A stretch of 25,602 nt of DNA from Sphingomonadaceae bacterium (GCA_004282995.1 SHLU01000006.1:1-25602), one strand, 5' to 3'. Counted from the stretch's first letter, positions 1 to 7,976 are shown. Notes: generated from the sequence alone by a model not told the origin. Program-made: numbers and translations.

Positions 1-999
1 GGTTACAAATACCAGCCGTCCGCCGGGCCGGACCAGTTTCGCCGCGATTTCCAGCAGCCGATCCTGCGCCGTCGCATAGCGCACAAGCATATCCGGCGTC
101 AGACGCCACTTCGCTTCCGGCTTGCGGCGCCAGGTGCCGGTTCCCGAGCATGGCGCATCGACAAACACGCAATCAGCCTTGGCCTGAAATTCGCCCAGCA
201 TCTCCAGCTCGCGACCCGGATCGAGCAGTACGGTCTCGATCATGCCGGCTCCGGCGCGCGCGGCGCGGGGCGCAAGTTTGGAAAGCCTCCCGCGATCGGT
301 GTCGGAAGCGATCAGTGTGCCCTGCCCGTCCATCGCCGCAGCCAGCGCGAGTGTCTTGCCGCCTGCTCCTGCACACAGGTCGATGACCATCTCGCCGGGT
401 TTTGCTTCGGCTGCGAGGCAGGCCAGCTGGCTGCCGAGATCCTGCACCTCGACCTGCCCTTCGCGCCACGCCGGCCATTGCTCGACCTGGGTGCCCGAAA
501 CGAAGCGCATTGCCGTCGGGAGCGCCAGCGGCTCGCCCTCGTGAGGCAAAGAGACGGTGTCGGGACTGGCCCGGAGGGTGTTAATTCGCAGATCGAGCGC
601 GGCCCGATCCATCAGCGCGGCTTGTTCGGCTGTATTGAGGCCCGAGCCCTCCAGTGCCTCGACCAACCATGCCGGGGCAACGCCGCCCCCAGCCGGTTTT
701 TCATTCTTGCCGATCGCCGGTGGGCCGTATTTGGAACCATCGAAACACAGTTTGAGAGGCTCGTCGTTCTCGGCCAAGCGCAGCATCGCCGCGCGACCGC
801 TTTTCGGTATTTCTCCGCTGGAGCGGATCGCGTTGTAGACCAGTTCGCGCACAGCCCGACGATCCTTCGATCCGGCATATCGATTATTGCGCGCCCATTC
901 GGCCATAATCCGGTCGGCAGGAGCACCCTCCTTGCGTGCGCCCTCGATCACCCGGTCAAGGACTTCGATGGCAGCTTGGACACGAGCAGCGGGAGTCAT
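1..999 (-). CDS. rsmB: RsmB/NOL1-NOP2-Sun family rRNA (cytosine-C5) methyltransferase, C-terminus cut off by window edge
   Basis: The reading frame runs from ATG at 999 off the left edge, giving 333 visible residues. Residues 1 to about 130 look like the NusB-type RNA-binding helical domain of RsmB proteins. The Rossmann methyltransferase core follows, with the SAM-binding motif DLCAGAGGKT (207-216) and DAPCSGTG (281-288), whose Cys284 is one of the two conserved cysteines. The second (TCS motif) would lie beyond the edge. The family transfers a methyl group from SAM to C5 of a cytosine in 16S rRNA (C967 in E. coli). The gene is last in a leftward unit and starts 15 nt after the guaB stop, so it is probably cotranscribed. 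The exact target cytosine is not visible here, and a related NOP2/Sun methyltransferase is the main alternative. Confidence 0.9.
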   Translation of the reverse strand, partial: MTPAARVQAAIEVLDRVIEGARKEGAPADRIMAEWARNNRYAGSKDRRAVRELVYNAIRSSGEIPKSGRAAMLRLAENDEPLKLCFDGSKYGPPAIGKNEKPAGGGVAPAWLVEALEGSGLNTAEQAALMDRAALDLRINTLRASPDTVSLPHEGEPLALPTAMRFVSGTQVEQWPAWREGQVEVQDLGSQLACLAAEAKPGEMVIDLCAGAGGKTLALAAAMDGQGTLIASDTDRGRLSKLAPRAARAGAGMIETVLLDPGRELEMLGEFQAKADCVFVDAPCSGTGTWRRKPEAKWRLTPDMLVRYATAQDRLLEIAAKLVRPGGRLVFVT

Positions 1000-1014
1000 A
1001 GATCGATCCCAGCC

Positions 1015-2478
1015 CTAGCGCGTCGGATAGTTTGGAGCTTCGCGAGTGATGGCGACATCGTGAACATGGCTTTCGGCAAGGCCTGCATTGGTGATGCGGA
1101 CGAACTGTGCGTGCTTGCGCAGATCCTCGATGGTGGCGCTGCCGGTATAGCCCATCGCCGCCTTGATGCCGCCAACCAGCTGGTGGATAACGTCCTTGGC
1201 TGGCCCCTTGTACGGGACCTGGCCCTCGATTCCCTCGGGCACCAGCTTCATTGCGCTTACATCCTGCTGGAAATAGCGGTCGGCGCTGCCGCGCGCCATG
1301 GCGCTGACGCTGCCCATGCCACGATAGCTCTTGTAGCTGCGCCCCTGGTAGATGAAGGTTTCACCCGGCGCTTCCGATGTGCCGGCCAGCATTGATCCGA
1401 TCATGACACATGATGCCCCGGCCGCCAGCGCCTTGGCCGCGTCCCCGCTAGTGCGCAGGCCACCGTCACCGATCACCGGAACGCCCGACTTGGCTGCTTC
1501 TTCGGCGCTTTCCATGATCGCCGTCAGTTGCGGCACGCCAACCCCTGCAACCACGCGCGTTGTGCAGATCGAGCCGGGGCCGATACCGACCTTCACGCCG
1601 TCAGCACCAGCACCAATCAGCGCCTTCGTCGCTTCTGCGGTCGCGACATTGCCTGCGATGATCTGAACCGAGTTGCTGAGCTTCTTTGCCCGTTCAACCG
1701 CACGGGCAACGTCCTTGTTATGGCCATGCGCAGTATCGATGATGACGACATCGACTTCGGCATCGATCAGCGCCTCGGTTCGCTCAAATCCCTTGTCGCC
1801 GACCGTGGTCGCAGCCGCTACGCGCAAGCGTCCGGCAGCGTCCTTCGTCGCGTCGGGATAGGTGACAGCTTTTTCGATATCCTTGACGGTGATCAGGCCG
1901 ATGCAACGAAAATCGTCGTCGACCACCAGCAGCTTTTCGATCCGGCGTTGGTGCAGCATTCGCCGCGCTTCTTCCTGGCTCGTGCCCAGCGGCACGGTGG
2001 CGAGATCATCAGTCGTCATTAGTTCGCGCACCGGCTGGCCGGGATTTTCGGCAAAGCGGACATCGCGATTGGTGAGGATGCCCACCAGCTTGCCCGAACG
2101 ATCGGTGACCGGGATACCGCTGATTCGGTTCTGCTCCATGATCACTTGCGCATCGCCCAGCGTCGCGTCGGGAGAAATGGTGATCGGATTGACCACCATC
2201 CCGCTCTCGAACCGTTTGACAACACGTACCGCAGCGCATTGCTCTGCAATCTCGAGATTGCGGTGCAGAACGCCAATTCCGCCCATCTGCGCCATGGCGA
2301 TGGCCATGTCGGCCTCGGTCACGGTGTCCATCGCCGCCGAGAGGATAGGTATGTTGAGCCCGATTTCGCGCGTTAACCAGGTGCGGGTGTCTGCCATGCT
2401 GGGCAAAACGTCGCTTTCGCCCGGCCGTAACAGGACGTCATCGAAGGTAAGGCCGAGGGGAATGTCTTTAATGGGCAC
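1015..2478 (-). CDS. guaB: IMP dehydrogenase
   Basis: This enzyme oxidises IMP to XMP with NAD+, the committed step of GMP synthesis in the cytoplasm. I place the start at a GTG (2478): it gives 487 residues, the usual family length, begins MPIKDIPLGLTFDDVLL like other IMPDHs, and is preceded by a GAAAGA Shine-Dalgarno-like stretch. A longer open frame upstream has no IMPDH similarity. The (beta/alpha)8 barrel is interrupted by two CBS domains (about 95-205). The catalytic loop is GPGSICTTR, with Cys305 as nucleophile. The mobile flap GSADRYF contains the Arg401-Tyr402 pair that activates water, and GDGGLRTSGD binds the IMP phosphate. It lies 82 nt downstream of the M28 peptidase and 15 nt upstream of rsmB. 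The longer upstream gap, which contains a hairpin, leaves room for its own promoter. Confidence 0.97.
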   Translation of the reverse strand: MPIKDIPLGLTFDDVLLRPGESDVLPSMADTRTWLTREIGLNIPILSAAMDTVTEADMAIAMAQMGGIGVLHRNLEIAEQCAAVRVVKRFESGMVVNPITISPDATLGDAQVIMEQNRISGIPVTDRSGKLVGILTNRDVRFAENPGQPVRELMTTDDLATVPLGTSQEEARRMLHQRRIEKLLVVDDDFRCIGLITVKDIEKAVTYPDATKDAAGRLRVAAATTVGDKGFERTEALIDAEVDVVIIDTAHGHNKDVARAVERAKKLSNSVQIIAGNVATAEATKALIGAGADGVKVGIGPGSICTTRVVAGVGVPQLTAIMESAEEAAKSGVPVIGDGGLRTSGDAAKALAAGASCVMIGSMLAGTSEAPGETFIYQGRSYKSYRGMGSVSAMARGSADRYFQQDVSAMKLVPEGIEGQVPYKGPAKDVIHQLVGGIKAAMGYTGSATIEDLRKHAQFVRITNAGLAESHVHDVAITREAPNYPTR

Positions 2479-2523
2479 GAGATGTCTTTCGCAGGTCTGG
2501 CGGTGATAATCGTGCGCCGCCCT

Positions 2524-2544
2524 GTAACCGCAAGCATGCGTTAC
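2524..2544 (-). promoter_or_regulatory. Bulged hairpin in the guaB upstream gap
   Basis: On the minus strand GTAAC-GCA pairs with TGC-G-GTTAC around a four-base loop, giving an 8-bp stem with one bulged base. It sits between the M28 peptidase stop (2561) and the guaB GTG (2478). No T-run follows, so a weak terminator, an mRNA processing site and a guaB leader structure are all possible. It matches no riboswitch class that I recognise. Confidence 0.3.
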
Positions 2545-2560
2545 GGCTAGAGGCCGATTG

Positions 2561-4027
2561 CTATCGTTCCCCCGGCCGATAGGCTTCGACACTGCCGAAA
2601 TGTTCGAGGAGTGCGATATGGGTGAAGATATCATCGGTCGCTCCGCCGAGTTCCAATGTCTCGCGCCATTCATCGCCGGGGCCGTGATAGGGGCCGGAAA
2701 GAAACGCACCCAAAGTCTCCTCGTCGCCGAAGGAAGTGCTGACAAGCACGGCTGGCACATCCCGGCTCAACAGCGCCCATCCATCCTGCCGGCGCACGAA
2801 GCGCTGGTGATCTTCCTGTACGTCGAGTTGTCCACCGATCTTAGCGATGACTGCGGCAATGCCCTTGTCGAGCGGGGTACGCCCCCATCCGATCACGGTC
2901 GTCGGCGCGCCCCGCTTGGCTATGGCTACGGTATCGATGTTGAAGGCGGCCACTATCGTTGGCAACGGCACTGGCGGATCGAGTGCAAAAGCCTCAGCTC
3001 CCAGCAATCCGGATTCCTCGGCCGTCGTAGCCATGATATAAAGGTCGCGGTCGAGCCCGCCCGACGCTGCCAAGCGGCGCGCCACCTCCAGCATGACACC
3101 TATACCCGAAGCATTGTCGACTGCCCCATTGCACAGGCGATCCGCGGCATCCGAGGGTGCGCACGCATCGCCTAGGTGATCCCAATGTGCCAGCACCAGC
3201 ACAGCGCCGCTTCCCGGAACCCGGCCAGGGAGTTTGCCGATGATGTTGGCGCTCTCGACCCGGCTCGCATCGGCTTTGACTTCGAGCGATATCGTATTGC
3301 GCATCCGCCATGATCCTGCTTCGCGGCGCGCAGCTTCTTGACGCAGACCGTCAAGCGATCCGGCTAGCGGCGCGGCAAAACGTCTGCTTTCTTCCGGGGC
3401 GAGCAACACGAGCGCTGGCAGGCGGTTACTTTGCGCAGCGAGCCGAAGTCTGTCACTAGCAACGCCGCGCGAAAACTCCGCGAAAATATCTCTGTCGTCG
3501 GTAAGGATGATGACCGCCTCGGCCCGGGATTGAAGCAGCGCATTCGCATCTCCGGAATAGAGCATGTCCGAGAAGATCACCGCAACGCGGCCACGCAGGG
3601 CGCCTTCGAACGGTTTTTTGGCATCGGGTGCGAAGACCGTCAGGCGACTGTTGACGACCGCTGCGTCGGCCATGCCCGCCCGCATCAATGCGCCCTCGCC
3701 GGACACGAAGGTCCTGTCGCCAAGGGCCATTTTCCCCTCGCCCGGTGCCAACCGCACCAGATCGACCGGTTGGGCGAAACTCTCATCGCTCGCGCCCGGA
3801 GCATATCCGTAGGCAGTCAATGCCCCAGTGATATAGGCCTGGGTCTTGCGGCCGCCCTCGGTCCCCGGCTCCCGGCCGGCATATTCCGCACTGGCCAGGA
3901 TCTGTATATGTTGCGCCAAGGCGGCCTTGGCGGTCGCGAATTCGTCCGGAGCCCTGGCCACGCTCGCGCAACCCGCAAGCGCGAGAGCGGCGGCTATTGC
4001 CAGCGCAAACCTGGTCCGGATGATCAT
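2561..4027 (-). CDS. M28-family zinc metallopeptidase, lipoprotein
   Basis: The ATG at 4027 gives 488 residues that open with a lipoprotein signal peptide whose lipobox LAGC puts the lipidated cysteine at residue 20. An open extension further upstream has no signal-peptide logic and overlaps the preceding gene, so I rejected it. The domain after about residue 260 carries the five co-catalytic zinc ligands of M28 aminopeptidases: His281 (AHWDHLG), Asp304 (GAVDNASG), Glu337/Glu338 (TAEESGL), Asp365 (FNIDT) and His448 (PYHGPGD). Residues about 85-230 match the place of the protease-associated insert of this family. It is probably an envelope-bound exopeptidase that trims peptides in the periplasm or outside the cell. 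It starts 13 nt after the SDR stop and precedes guaB, so it shares an operon with metabolic genes without an obvious functional link. The precise substrate cannot be read from sequence. Confidence 0.9.
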   Translation of the reverse strand: MIIRTRFALAIAAALALAGCASVARAPDEFATAKAALAQHIQILASAEYAGREPGTEGGRKTQAYITGALTAYGYAPGASDESFAQPVDLVRLAPGEGKMALGDRTFVSGEGALMRAGMADAAVVNSRLTVFAPDAKKPFEGALRGRVAVIFSDMLYSGDANALLQSRAEAVIILTDDRDIFAEFSRGVASDRLRLAAQSNRLPALVLLAPEESRRFAAPLAGSLDGLRQEAARREAGSWRMRNTISLEVKADASRVESANIIGKLPGRVPGSGAVLVLAHWDHLGDACAPSDAADRLCNGAVDNASGIGVMLEVARRLAASGGLDRDLYIMATTAEESGLLGAEAFALDPPVPLPTIVAAFNIDTVAIAKRGAPTTVIGWGRTPLDKGIAAVIAKIGGQLDVQEDHQRFVRRQDGWALLSRDVPAVLVSTSFGDEETLGAFLSGPYHGPGDEWRETLELGGATDDIFTHIALLEHFGSVEAYRPGER

Positions 4028-4040
4028 GCGAATTCGGCCC

Positions 4041-4799
4041 CTATTCCGCTGTCCAACCGCCATCAATGCTCCAGTTGGCCCCGGTGACATTGCCCGCTTC
4101 CTCGCGGCAGAGAAAAGCAGCCAACGCACCGACTTCTGCCGGCTGGACAAATTTCTTGGTCGGCTGCTTGGCCAGCAAGACATCGTTGATGACCTCGTCG
4201 CGGCTGAGGCCGCGTGCCTTCATCGTATCCGGAATCTGGCCTTCTATCAGCGGGGTCCAGACATAACCGGGACTGATGCAATTGGCGGTCACGCCGGTTT
4301 GCGCCAATTCGAGCGCAATGGTCTTGGTAAAGCCGTCGATGCCGTGTTTGGAAGCGTTGTAGGCGCTCTTGAACGGGGATGCGGTTTTCGAATGAGCGCT
4401 AGCAGTGTTGATGATGCGCCCCCAGCCTTTCTCCTTCATCGCCGGCACTGCCAGTCGCGTGGTGTGGAACGCGGCTGTCAGATTGAGCGCGATGATCAGG
4501 TTCCACTTGTCGACCGGAAACTCTTCCACCGGCGACACATGCTGCATGCCGGCGTTGTTGACGAGAATGTCGACCGCACCGATCTGGCCCATCATGGCCT
4601 CGATGGCCGCGCCATCGGTCAGGTCAGTCCCGTAGTGCGCTGCATCGCCCAATCCGGCCCGCAGTCTTGCAATCTCCGACTCGTCCCCGAAACCGTTGAG
4701 AATTACCTCTGCGCCCTCGGCATACAGAGCCTGCGCGATGGCGAGGCCAATGCCCGAAGTGGACCCGGTTACCAGCGCACGCTTGCCTTCGAGGAACAT
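4041..4799 (-). CDS. 3-hydroxybutyrate dehydrogenase-type short-chain dehydrogenase
   Basis: The ATG at 4799 has a strong CAGGAG ribosome site and gives 252 residues, typical for classical SDRs. It has the NAD(P)-binding GSTSGIG (12-18), NNAG (81-84) and the catalytic Ser134, Tyr147, Lys151. The residues that bind acetoacetate/3-hydroxybutyrate in characterised D-3-hydroxybutyrate dehydrogenases also appear in matching places: Gln86, His136, Lys144, Trp181 (GYVWTPL) and Trp249 (DGGWTAE). I therefore favour this activity, interconversion of (R)-3-hydroxybutyrate and acetoacetate with NAD+ during polyhydroxybutyrate or ketone-body use. It is the first gene of the leftward unit with the M28 peptidase, guaB and rsmB. 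No PHB synthase or CoA-transferase is adjacent, so the pathway context is not confirmed locally. The alternative is another 3-oxoacyl-type SDR. Confidence 0.87.
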   Translation of the reverse strand: MFLEGKRALVTGSTSGIGLAIAQALYAEGAEVILNGFGDESEIARLRAGLGDAAHYGTDLTDGAAIEAMMGQIGAVDILVNNAGMQHVSPVEEFPVDKWNLIIALNLTAAFHTTRLAVPAMKEKGWGRIINTASAHSKTASPFKSAYNASKHGIDGFTKTIALELAQTGVTANCISPGYVWTPLIEGQIPDTMKARGLSRDEVINDVLLAKQPTKKFVQPAEVGALAAFLCREEAGNVTGANWSIDGGWTAE

Positions 4800-4834
4800 C
4801 GCATTCTCCTGAGGATTGGGTAGAGTGAGTGGAC

Positions 4835-4863
4835 TTGGCGGTCGTTTCGCGGCCAAATACGTT
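4835..4863 (+). promoter_or_regulatory. Candidate sigma-70-type promoter of the zinc peptidase gene
   Basis: TTGGCG (4835-4840) and TACGTT (4858-4863) are separated by 17 bp. They match four and three positions of the -35 and -10 consensus. They lie 45-75 bases before the ATG at 4909, in the gap between divergent genes. The -10 is weak, so this is a candidate only. Confidence 0.3.
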
Positions 4864-4908
4864 TGTGTCCAGCCCAAATGGGCAAGCCAGGCATCGGGGG
4901 AAGAAACT

Positions 4909-5757
4909 ATGCGGCTCAATCCGTTCAACACATCCAACATACGGGTTCGCTCGGGCGGTGGCGGTGCCCGCAAGGCTGGCGGTCTGGGCTGCGGCACGAT
5001 CGTTATCGCAGCGGTCGCCTATTTCGTGTTCGGGGCCGATCCGATGCAGACCATCGGCATGGTCGAAGGTGTCCAGCAGGGTTCGCAAACAACACAAGCC
5101 AACACCAACGAGCAGGAAGTCTGCACCGCCAATCGATACGCGACCGAGACCTGCAACGCTCTCGACTCGCTTAACTCGACATGGAGTGGTGTATTTACCC
5201 AGCAGGGCGCGCAATTCAGGGATCCGCAGCTGACTTTCATCAATGGGGGCAATATCCGTACCGGCTGTGGTGCGGCCTCGAGCGCTATGGGTCCGTTCTA
5301 TTGCCCGGCCGATGAAGGCATCTATCTCGATACCCGCTTCTTCGACCAGCTTGCGCAGATGTCAGGCGAAGGTGGAGATTTTGCCCGGCTCTATGTCGTG
5401 GCGCATGAATACGGTCATCACATCCAGACTATCACTGGCATTTCCGATCAGATCCGCAGCGCGCAACAGCAGAACCCGCGTGCGGCGAACCAGCTGCAGG
5501 TCCTGATGGAGCTGCAAGCAGACTGCTATGCCGGAGTGTGGGCGGGCAAGAACCGTAGCCGGATCGATCCGGGCGATATCGAGGAGGGTCTGCGCGCAGC
5601 CAGCGCGATCGGCGACGATACGCTGATGGAACGAGCCGGCCAGCGGGCCAACCCGGAGAGCTTTACCCACGGCACCAGCGAACAGCGCATGCAAGCGCTG
5701 AGACTGGGGTTCCAGGGTGATGATCGTCGCTGCGACGCGATTACCAACGTCCGCTAG
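4909..5757 (+). CDS. YpfJ-family neutral zinc metallopeptidase, membrane anchored
   Basis: The ATG at 4909 follows a GGGGGAAG ribosome site and gives 282 residues. The N-terminus MRLNPFNTSNIRVR with a Gly-rich stretch, then one membrane segment (about 28-43), is the usual beginning of this family (Pfam Zn_peptidase, PF04228). The catalytic site is HEYGH (His166, Glu167, His170). ELQADCYAGVWA (201-212) supplies the expected acidic third ligand. Four cysteines (72, 82, 120, 132) lie in the part after the membrane segment, which fits an oxidising periplasmic location. The substrate of the family is poorly known, so I give no gene-specific function. It is transcribed alone and divergently from the SDR, and converges on the M56 gene with a hairpin between them. 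Confidence 0.88.
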   Translation: MRLNPFNTSNIRVRSGGGGARKAGGLGCGTIVIAAVAYFVFGADPMQTIGMVEGVQQGSQTTQANTNEQEVCTANRYATETCNALDSLNSTWSGVFTQQGAQFRDPQLTFINGGNIRTGCGAASSAMGPFYCPADEGIYLDTRFFDQLAQMSGEGGDFARLYVVAHEYGHHIQTITGISDQIRSAQQQNPRAANQLQVLMELQADCYAGVWAGKNRSRIDPGDIEEGLRAASAIGDDTLMERAGQRANPESFTHGTSEQRMQALRLGFQGDDRRCDAITNVR

Positions 5758-5774
5758 TCAAACCAGACGAAAAT

Positions 5775-5803
5775 GGGGCGCCATCCACGTTGGAGGGCGC
5801 CCC
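5775..5803. terminator. Bidirectional hairpin terminator between convergent genes
   Basis: GGGGCGCC (5775-5782) pairs perfectly with GGCGCCCC (5796-5803), and the inner TCCA/TGGA extends the stem around a CGT loop. In the leftward direction the stem is followed by ATTTTC, a short T-tract that suits the M56 gene. In the rightward direction there is no T-run. It lies between the stops at 5757 and 5827. Confidence 0.75.
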
Positions 5804-5826
5804 TGATGCCAATGGGTTGCTGGCTG

Positions 5827-7458
5827 TCAGCCTTCCTTCTCTAAGCGCGCGATTTCGGCATCAATTGCTTTCAGTGCCTCGGTGCGCTGCCCATCGGTCA
5901 GGTTGCGCTCCGTAGCGACCGTGCCGCGCGCGCGTTTCAGACTGGTGAGAGCCGAAGCCAGCGCTTCCTTCCGAGTACCCTCGGCGCAGATGGTAATGGC
6001 GAAGCTCCCGTCCTCGGTCTTGACCTTGCTCGCCTTGCCTTTGCTCTCGTCGCAATCAGCCTTGGCGATCATAGATTTGTGATCCTTGCCATAGCGCTCT
6101 TCCATTCGCTTCTCGATCCGCTCGCCCATCTCTTCCATGTGCTTGCCGTGCCGCTCCATCTTCTTCTCGATGATCTTTTCGAACTCTTCGGGCGAATATT
6201 CGCGGCCATCTTCGCCCTTGATCTTCACCTTCTTGACGTGGCGCCGGACGTGGACCTTGCCATCTTCGCCAACGGTCTTGATGACGTGGACTTCCACGCC
6301 TCCATCCCCCTCGGCGTCTTTCTCCACGATGACTTTGCGATGGACCACCTTGCCATCTTCATCCTTCCCGTATGCCGTATCATGATCTTCGGCCTGCATC
6401 GCAATGGCGAGCGGTTCAGTGGCGGCGGGCGACGCAGGCGTCGTGGGCGCTGACGGGGCATGCGGCGCATCCTGTCTTGTCTCGGCATAGGTTATAGAGG
6501 CAGTCAGCGGCAGCGCGAGTGCGCCCGCCAGCAGCAGCGTCCGGCCAGCCCAGCGGCGGCGGTGAGAAATGTCGGTCATGGTGAGGCTCCTCAGGCGATG
6601 GATGATCGATTTGTCGCCAAGCACCGGGCAGGCCATGGGAGCGGCCAGTGCGACCCGGGGGCCCGCAGCAAAACAGGCAATGGTCTGCGCATAGTCAGCG
6701 CGCAGTTCGGCATCGGCAATCCCGACGACACGCGCATCGCATGCCGCCTCCTGGTCGCGCCGCATGGCATGCCAGCCAATCCAGCCGAGCGGGTTGAACC
6801 AATGCATCGCGAACAGCGGCTGCACGGCGAAATTGACCATCAGGTCTCCACCCTTGTGATGGGCGAGTTCATGCGCCAGCGCGAGATCGCGCATCGGGCG
6901 CTCGGCCATAGCGAGGAAGCGCGGTGGCAGGGCAATCACGCGGTCGAACACGCCGAATGCCAAGGGTGCGTTGGTCGCTTCTGTTTCGATAAGACGGACC
7001 GGGCCAATCCATCCCCCATCGCATATGCCGACCTGTCGTGCCTCGCCTAGAAGTTCACGGCGCATCCTGAAATAAGCGCGAAACCGTACGACCAGGAACA
7101 CGGCGGCCCCTACCAACCAAGCTGCCAGCAGGAGTGCAGTGATATCTGCCGCCACCCCGCCCGACAAAGCGAAAGCGGGAAGTTCTTCGGTTGCCGAGTG
7201 TGCGGATATTTCAAGAGATGCCGATCCCGCCTCCAACGCCGGACTGCCATCGGCAAATGGTCCGAACATCGAATGTGAGGTTGGGCGCATCCACGCGGGC
7301 AAGGTAATCGCAGGCGTGACGAGCCGTAGCGCAGGCAACAGCCACAGCGCATAGGCCGCCTGCGCACCGAAATGGCGCCCTACCGGACGGCGCAGGACGA
7401 GCACGGCGGCGAGCAAGACGCCCGTCCACAGCAAGGTATCGAACAGCCAATCGGTCAT
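5827..7458 (-). CDS. BlaR1/MecR1-like M56 membrane metalloprotease with a non-penicillin-binding charged external domain
   Basis: This 543-residue protein has predicted membrane segments near 5-22, 31-53, 104-125 and 304-323. The zinc site is HELAHH (196-201: His196, Glu197, His200) with Glu237 in the downstream DQEAACD motif. That is the architecture of the BlaR1 signal transducer, which on sensing a cell-wall signal inactivates a BlaI-type repressor. The repressor gene overlaps it by 4 nt upstream. The segment after the last membrane helix (324-543) is not a penicillin-binding domain: it has no SxxK, SxN or KTG. It is Ala/Pro-rich (330-350), then strongly charged with EDG/DGK repeats (366-420), a Lys/Glu/His/Met helical stretch (420-465) and a C-terminal helical tail. 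The signal sensed is therefore unknown. Assignment to M56 is secure; the role in beta-lactam sensing is not supported. Confidence 0.88.
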   Translation of the reverse strand: MTDWLFDTLLWTGVLLAAVLVLRRPVGRHFGAQAAYALWLLPALRLVTPAITLPAWMRPTSHSMFGPFADGSPALEAGSASLEISAHSATEELPAFALSGGVAADITALLLAAWLVGAAVFLVVRFRAYFRMRRELLGEARQVGICDGGWIGPVRLIETEATNAPLAFGVFDRVIALPPRFLAMAERPMRDLALAHELAHHKGGDLMVNFAVQPLFAMHWFNPLGWIGWHAMRRDQEAACDARVVGIADAELRADYAQTIACFAAGPRVALAAPMACPVLGDKSIIHRLRSLTMTDISHRRRWAGRTLLLAGALALPLTASITYAETRQDAPHAPSAPTTPASPAATEPLAIAMQAEDHDTAYGKDEDGKVVHRKVIVEKDAEGDGGVEVHVIKTVGEDGKVHVRRHVKKVKIKGEDGREYSPEEFEKIIEKKMERHGKHMEEMGERIEKRMEERYGKDHKSMIAKADCDESKGKASKVKTEDGSFAITICAEGTRKEALASALTSLKRARGTVATERNLTDGQRTEALKAIDAEIARLEKEG

Positions 7459-7850
7459 GCCCTGATCTCCTTCAGCAAAGCCTCGATTTCGGCGATGTCG
7501 CTTTCAGAGAGTGCTTCCTGCTCTGCCAGGTGCGCCACCAGGGACGCAGTGCTGCCTCCGAACAGGCGATCAACCAACCGGCGACTTTCTCCGCCAACAT
7601 AATCGTCACGTGCAATGGCTGGAGAATAGAGAAAGCGGCGGCCGTCGGGCTGTGTCATCACAGCCTGCTTTGTGACCAGCCGCGACAGGAGAGTCTTGAC
7701 GGTCGGCAGGCTCCAGTCGCGCGTGGAGCACACGCACTCGCATACCTCGTTGGCGGTCAGTGGGCTGCGTTGCCACAGCGCCTCCATTACCGCGTGCTCG
7801 GCTTCGCTGATCTGCGGTGCTTCCGCACCCCTGCCCTTTGCCTGCGTCAT
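7455..7850 (-). CDS. BlaI/MecI-family winged-helix repressor
   Basis: The 131-residue protein starts at ATG 7850 with a GGAGG ribosome site (7857-7861) six bases upstream. Residues 14-80 form a winged helix-turn-helix; the recognition helix lies around WSLPTVKTLLSRL (46-58), which resembles BlaI/MecI. Residues 85-130 form the dimerisation helices. Family members bind as dimers to TACA/TGTA dyads and are proteolysed in a pathway triggered by the partner M56 protein. Two such dyads lie directly upstream (7874-7908), so autoregulation is very likely. Near the place where S. aureus BlaI is cleaved (between Asn and Phe), this protein reads LVAHLAE, so the cleavage site would differ. The gene overlaps the M56 gene by ATGA, implying translational coupling. 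No beta-lactamase gene belongs to the unit. Confidence 0.93.
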   Translation of the reverse strand: MTQAKGRGAEAPQISEAEHAVMEALWQRSPLTANEVCECVCSTRDWSLPTVKTLLSRLVTKQAVMTQPDGRRFLYSPAIARDDYVGGESRRLVDRLFGGSTASLVAHLAEQEALSESDIAEIEALLKEIRA

Positions 7851-7873
7851 AACATGCCTCCAAAGCCAATTCG

Positions 7874-7887
7874 ACTACACTTGTAGT
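7874..7887. promoter_or_regulatory. BlaI-type operator dyad 1
   Basis: ACTACA-CT-TGTAGT is a perfect 6-bp inverted repeat with a 2-bp spacer. This is the TACA/TGTA core known for BlaI/MecI repressors. It overlaps the predicted -10 hexamer of the leftward repressor promoter. Confidence 0.85.
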
Positions 7888-7908
7888 TGAACCGACTACG
7901 CTTGTAAA
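7880..7908 (-). promoter_or_regulatory. Predicted promoter of the repressor/M56 pair
   Basis: On the minus strand TTTACA (7908-7903) and TACAAG (7885-7880) are exactly 17 bp apart. They match five of six and four of six consensus positions. Each hexamer lies inside one operator dyad, so repressor binding would block both promoter elements. Confidence 0.6.
7895..7908. promoter_or_regulatory. BlaI-type operator dyad 2
   Basis: ACTACG-CT-TGTAAA is an imperfect version of dyad 1 with the same 2-bp spacer. Its centre is 21 bp from that of dyad 1, two helical turns, so two dimers would sit on the same DNA face. It overlaps the predicted -35 hexamer. Confidence 0.78.
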
Positions 7909-7976
7909 CATGCAGCCTGCGCAGCTGCGGCGCAAGCAACAGCCCTAATCGCCCAACCGGCCAGATCGGAGGACGA

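Noticed and set aside
478..1395. 305-codon plus-strand frame over rsmB and the guaB 3' end
   Set aside because: It lies antisense to two clear enzymes, shows no motif, and is a byproduct of high GC codon use.
2479..2760. 93-residue N-terminal extension of guaB
   Set aside because: It overlaps the end of the M28 peptidase gene, has no IMPDH similarity, and the GTG at 2478 gives the standard length and N-terminus.
7920..7929. 10-bp palindrome CGCAGCTGCG as a regulator site
   Set aside because: It is short, of common composition in GC-rich DNA, and unrelated to the BlaI dyads.
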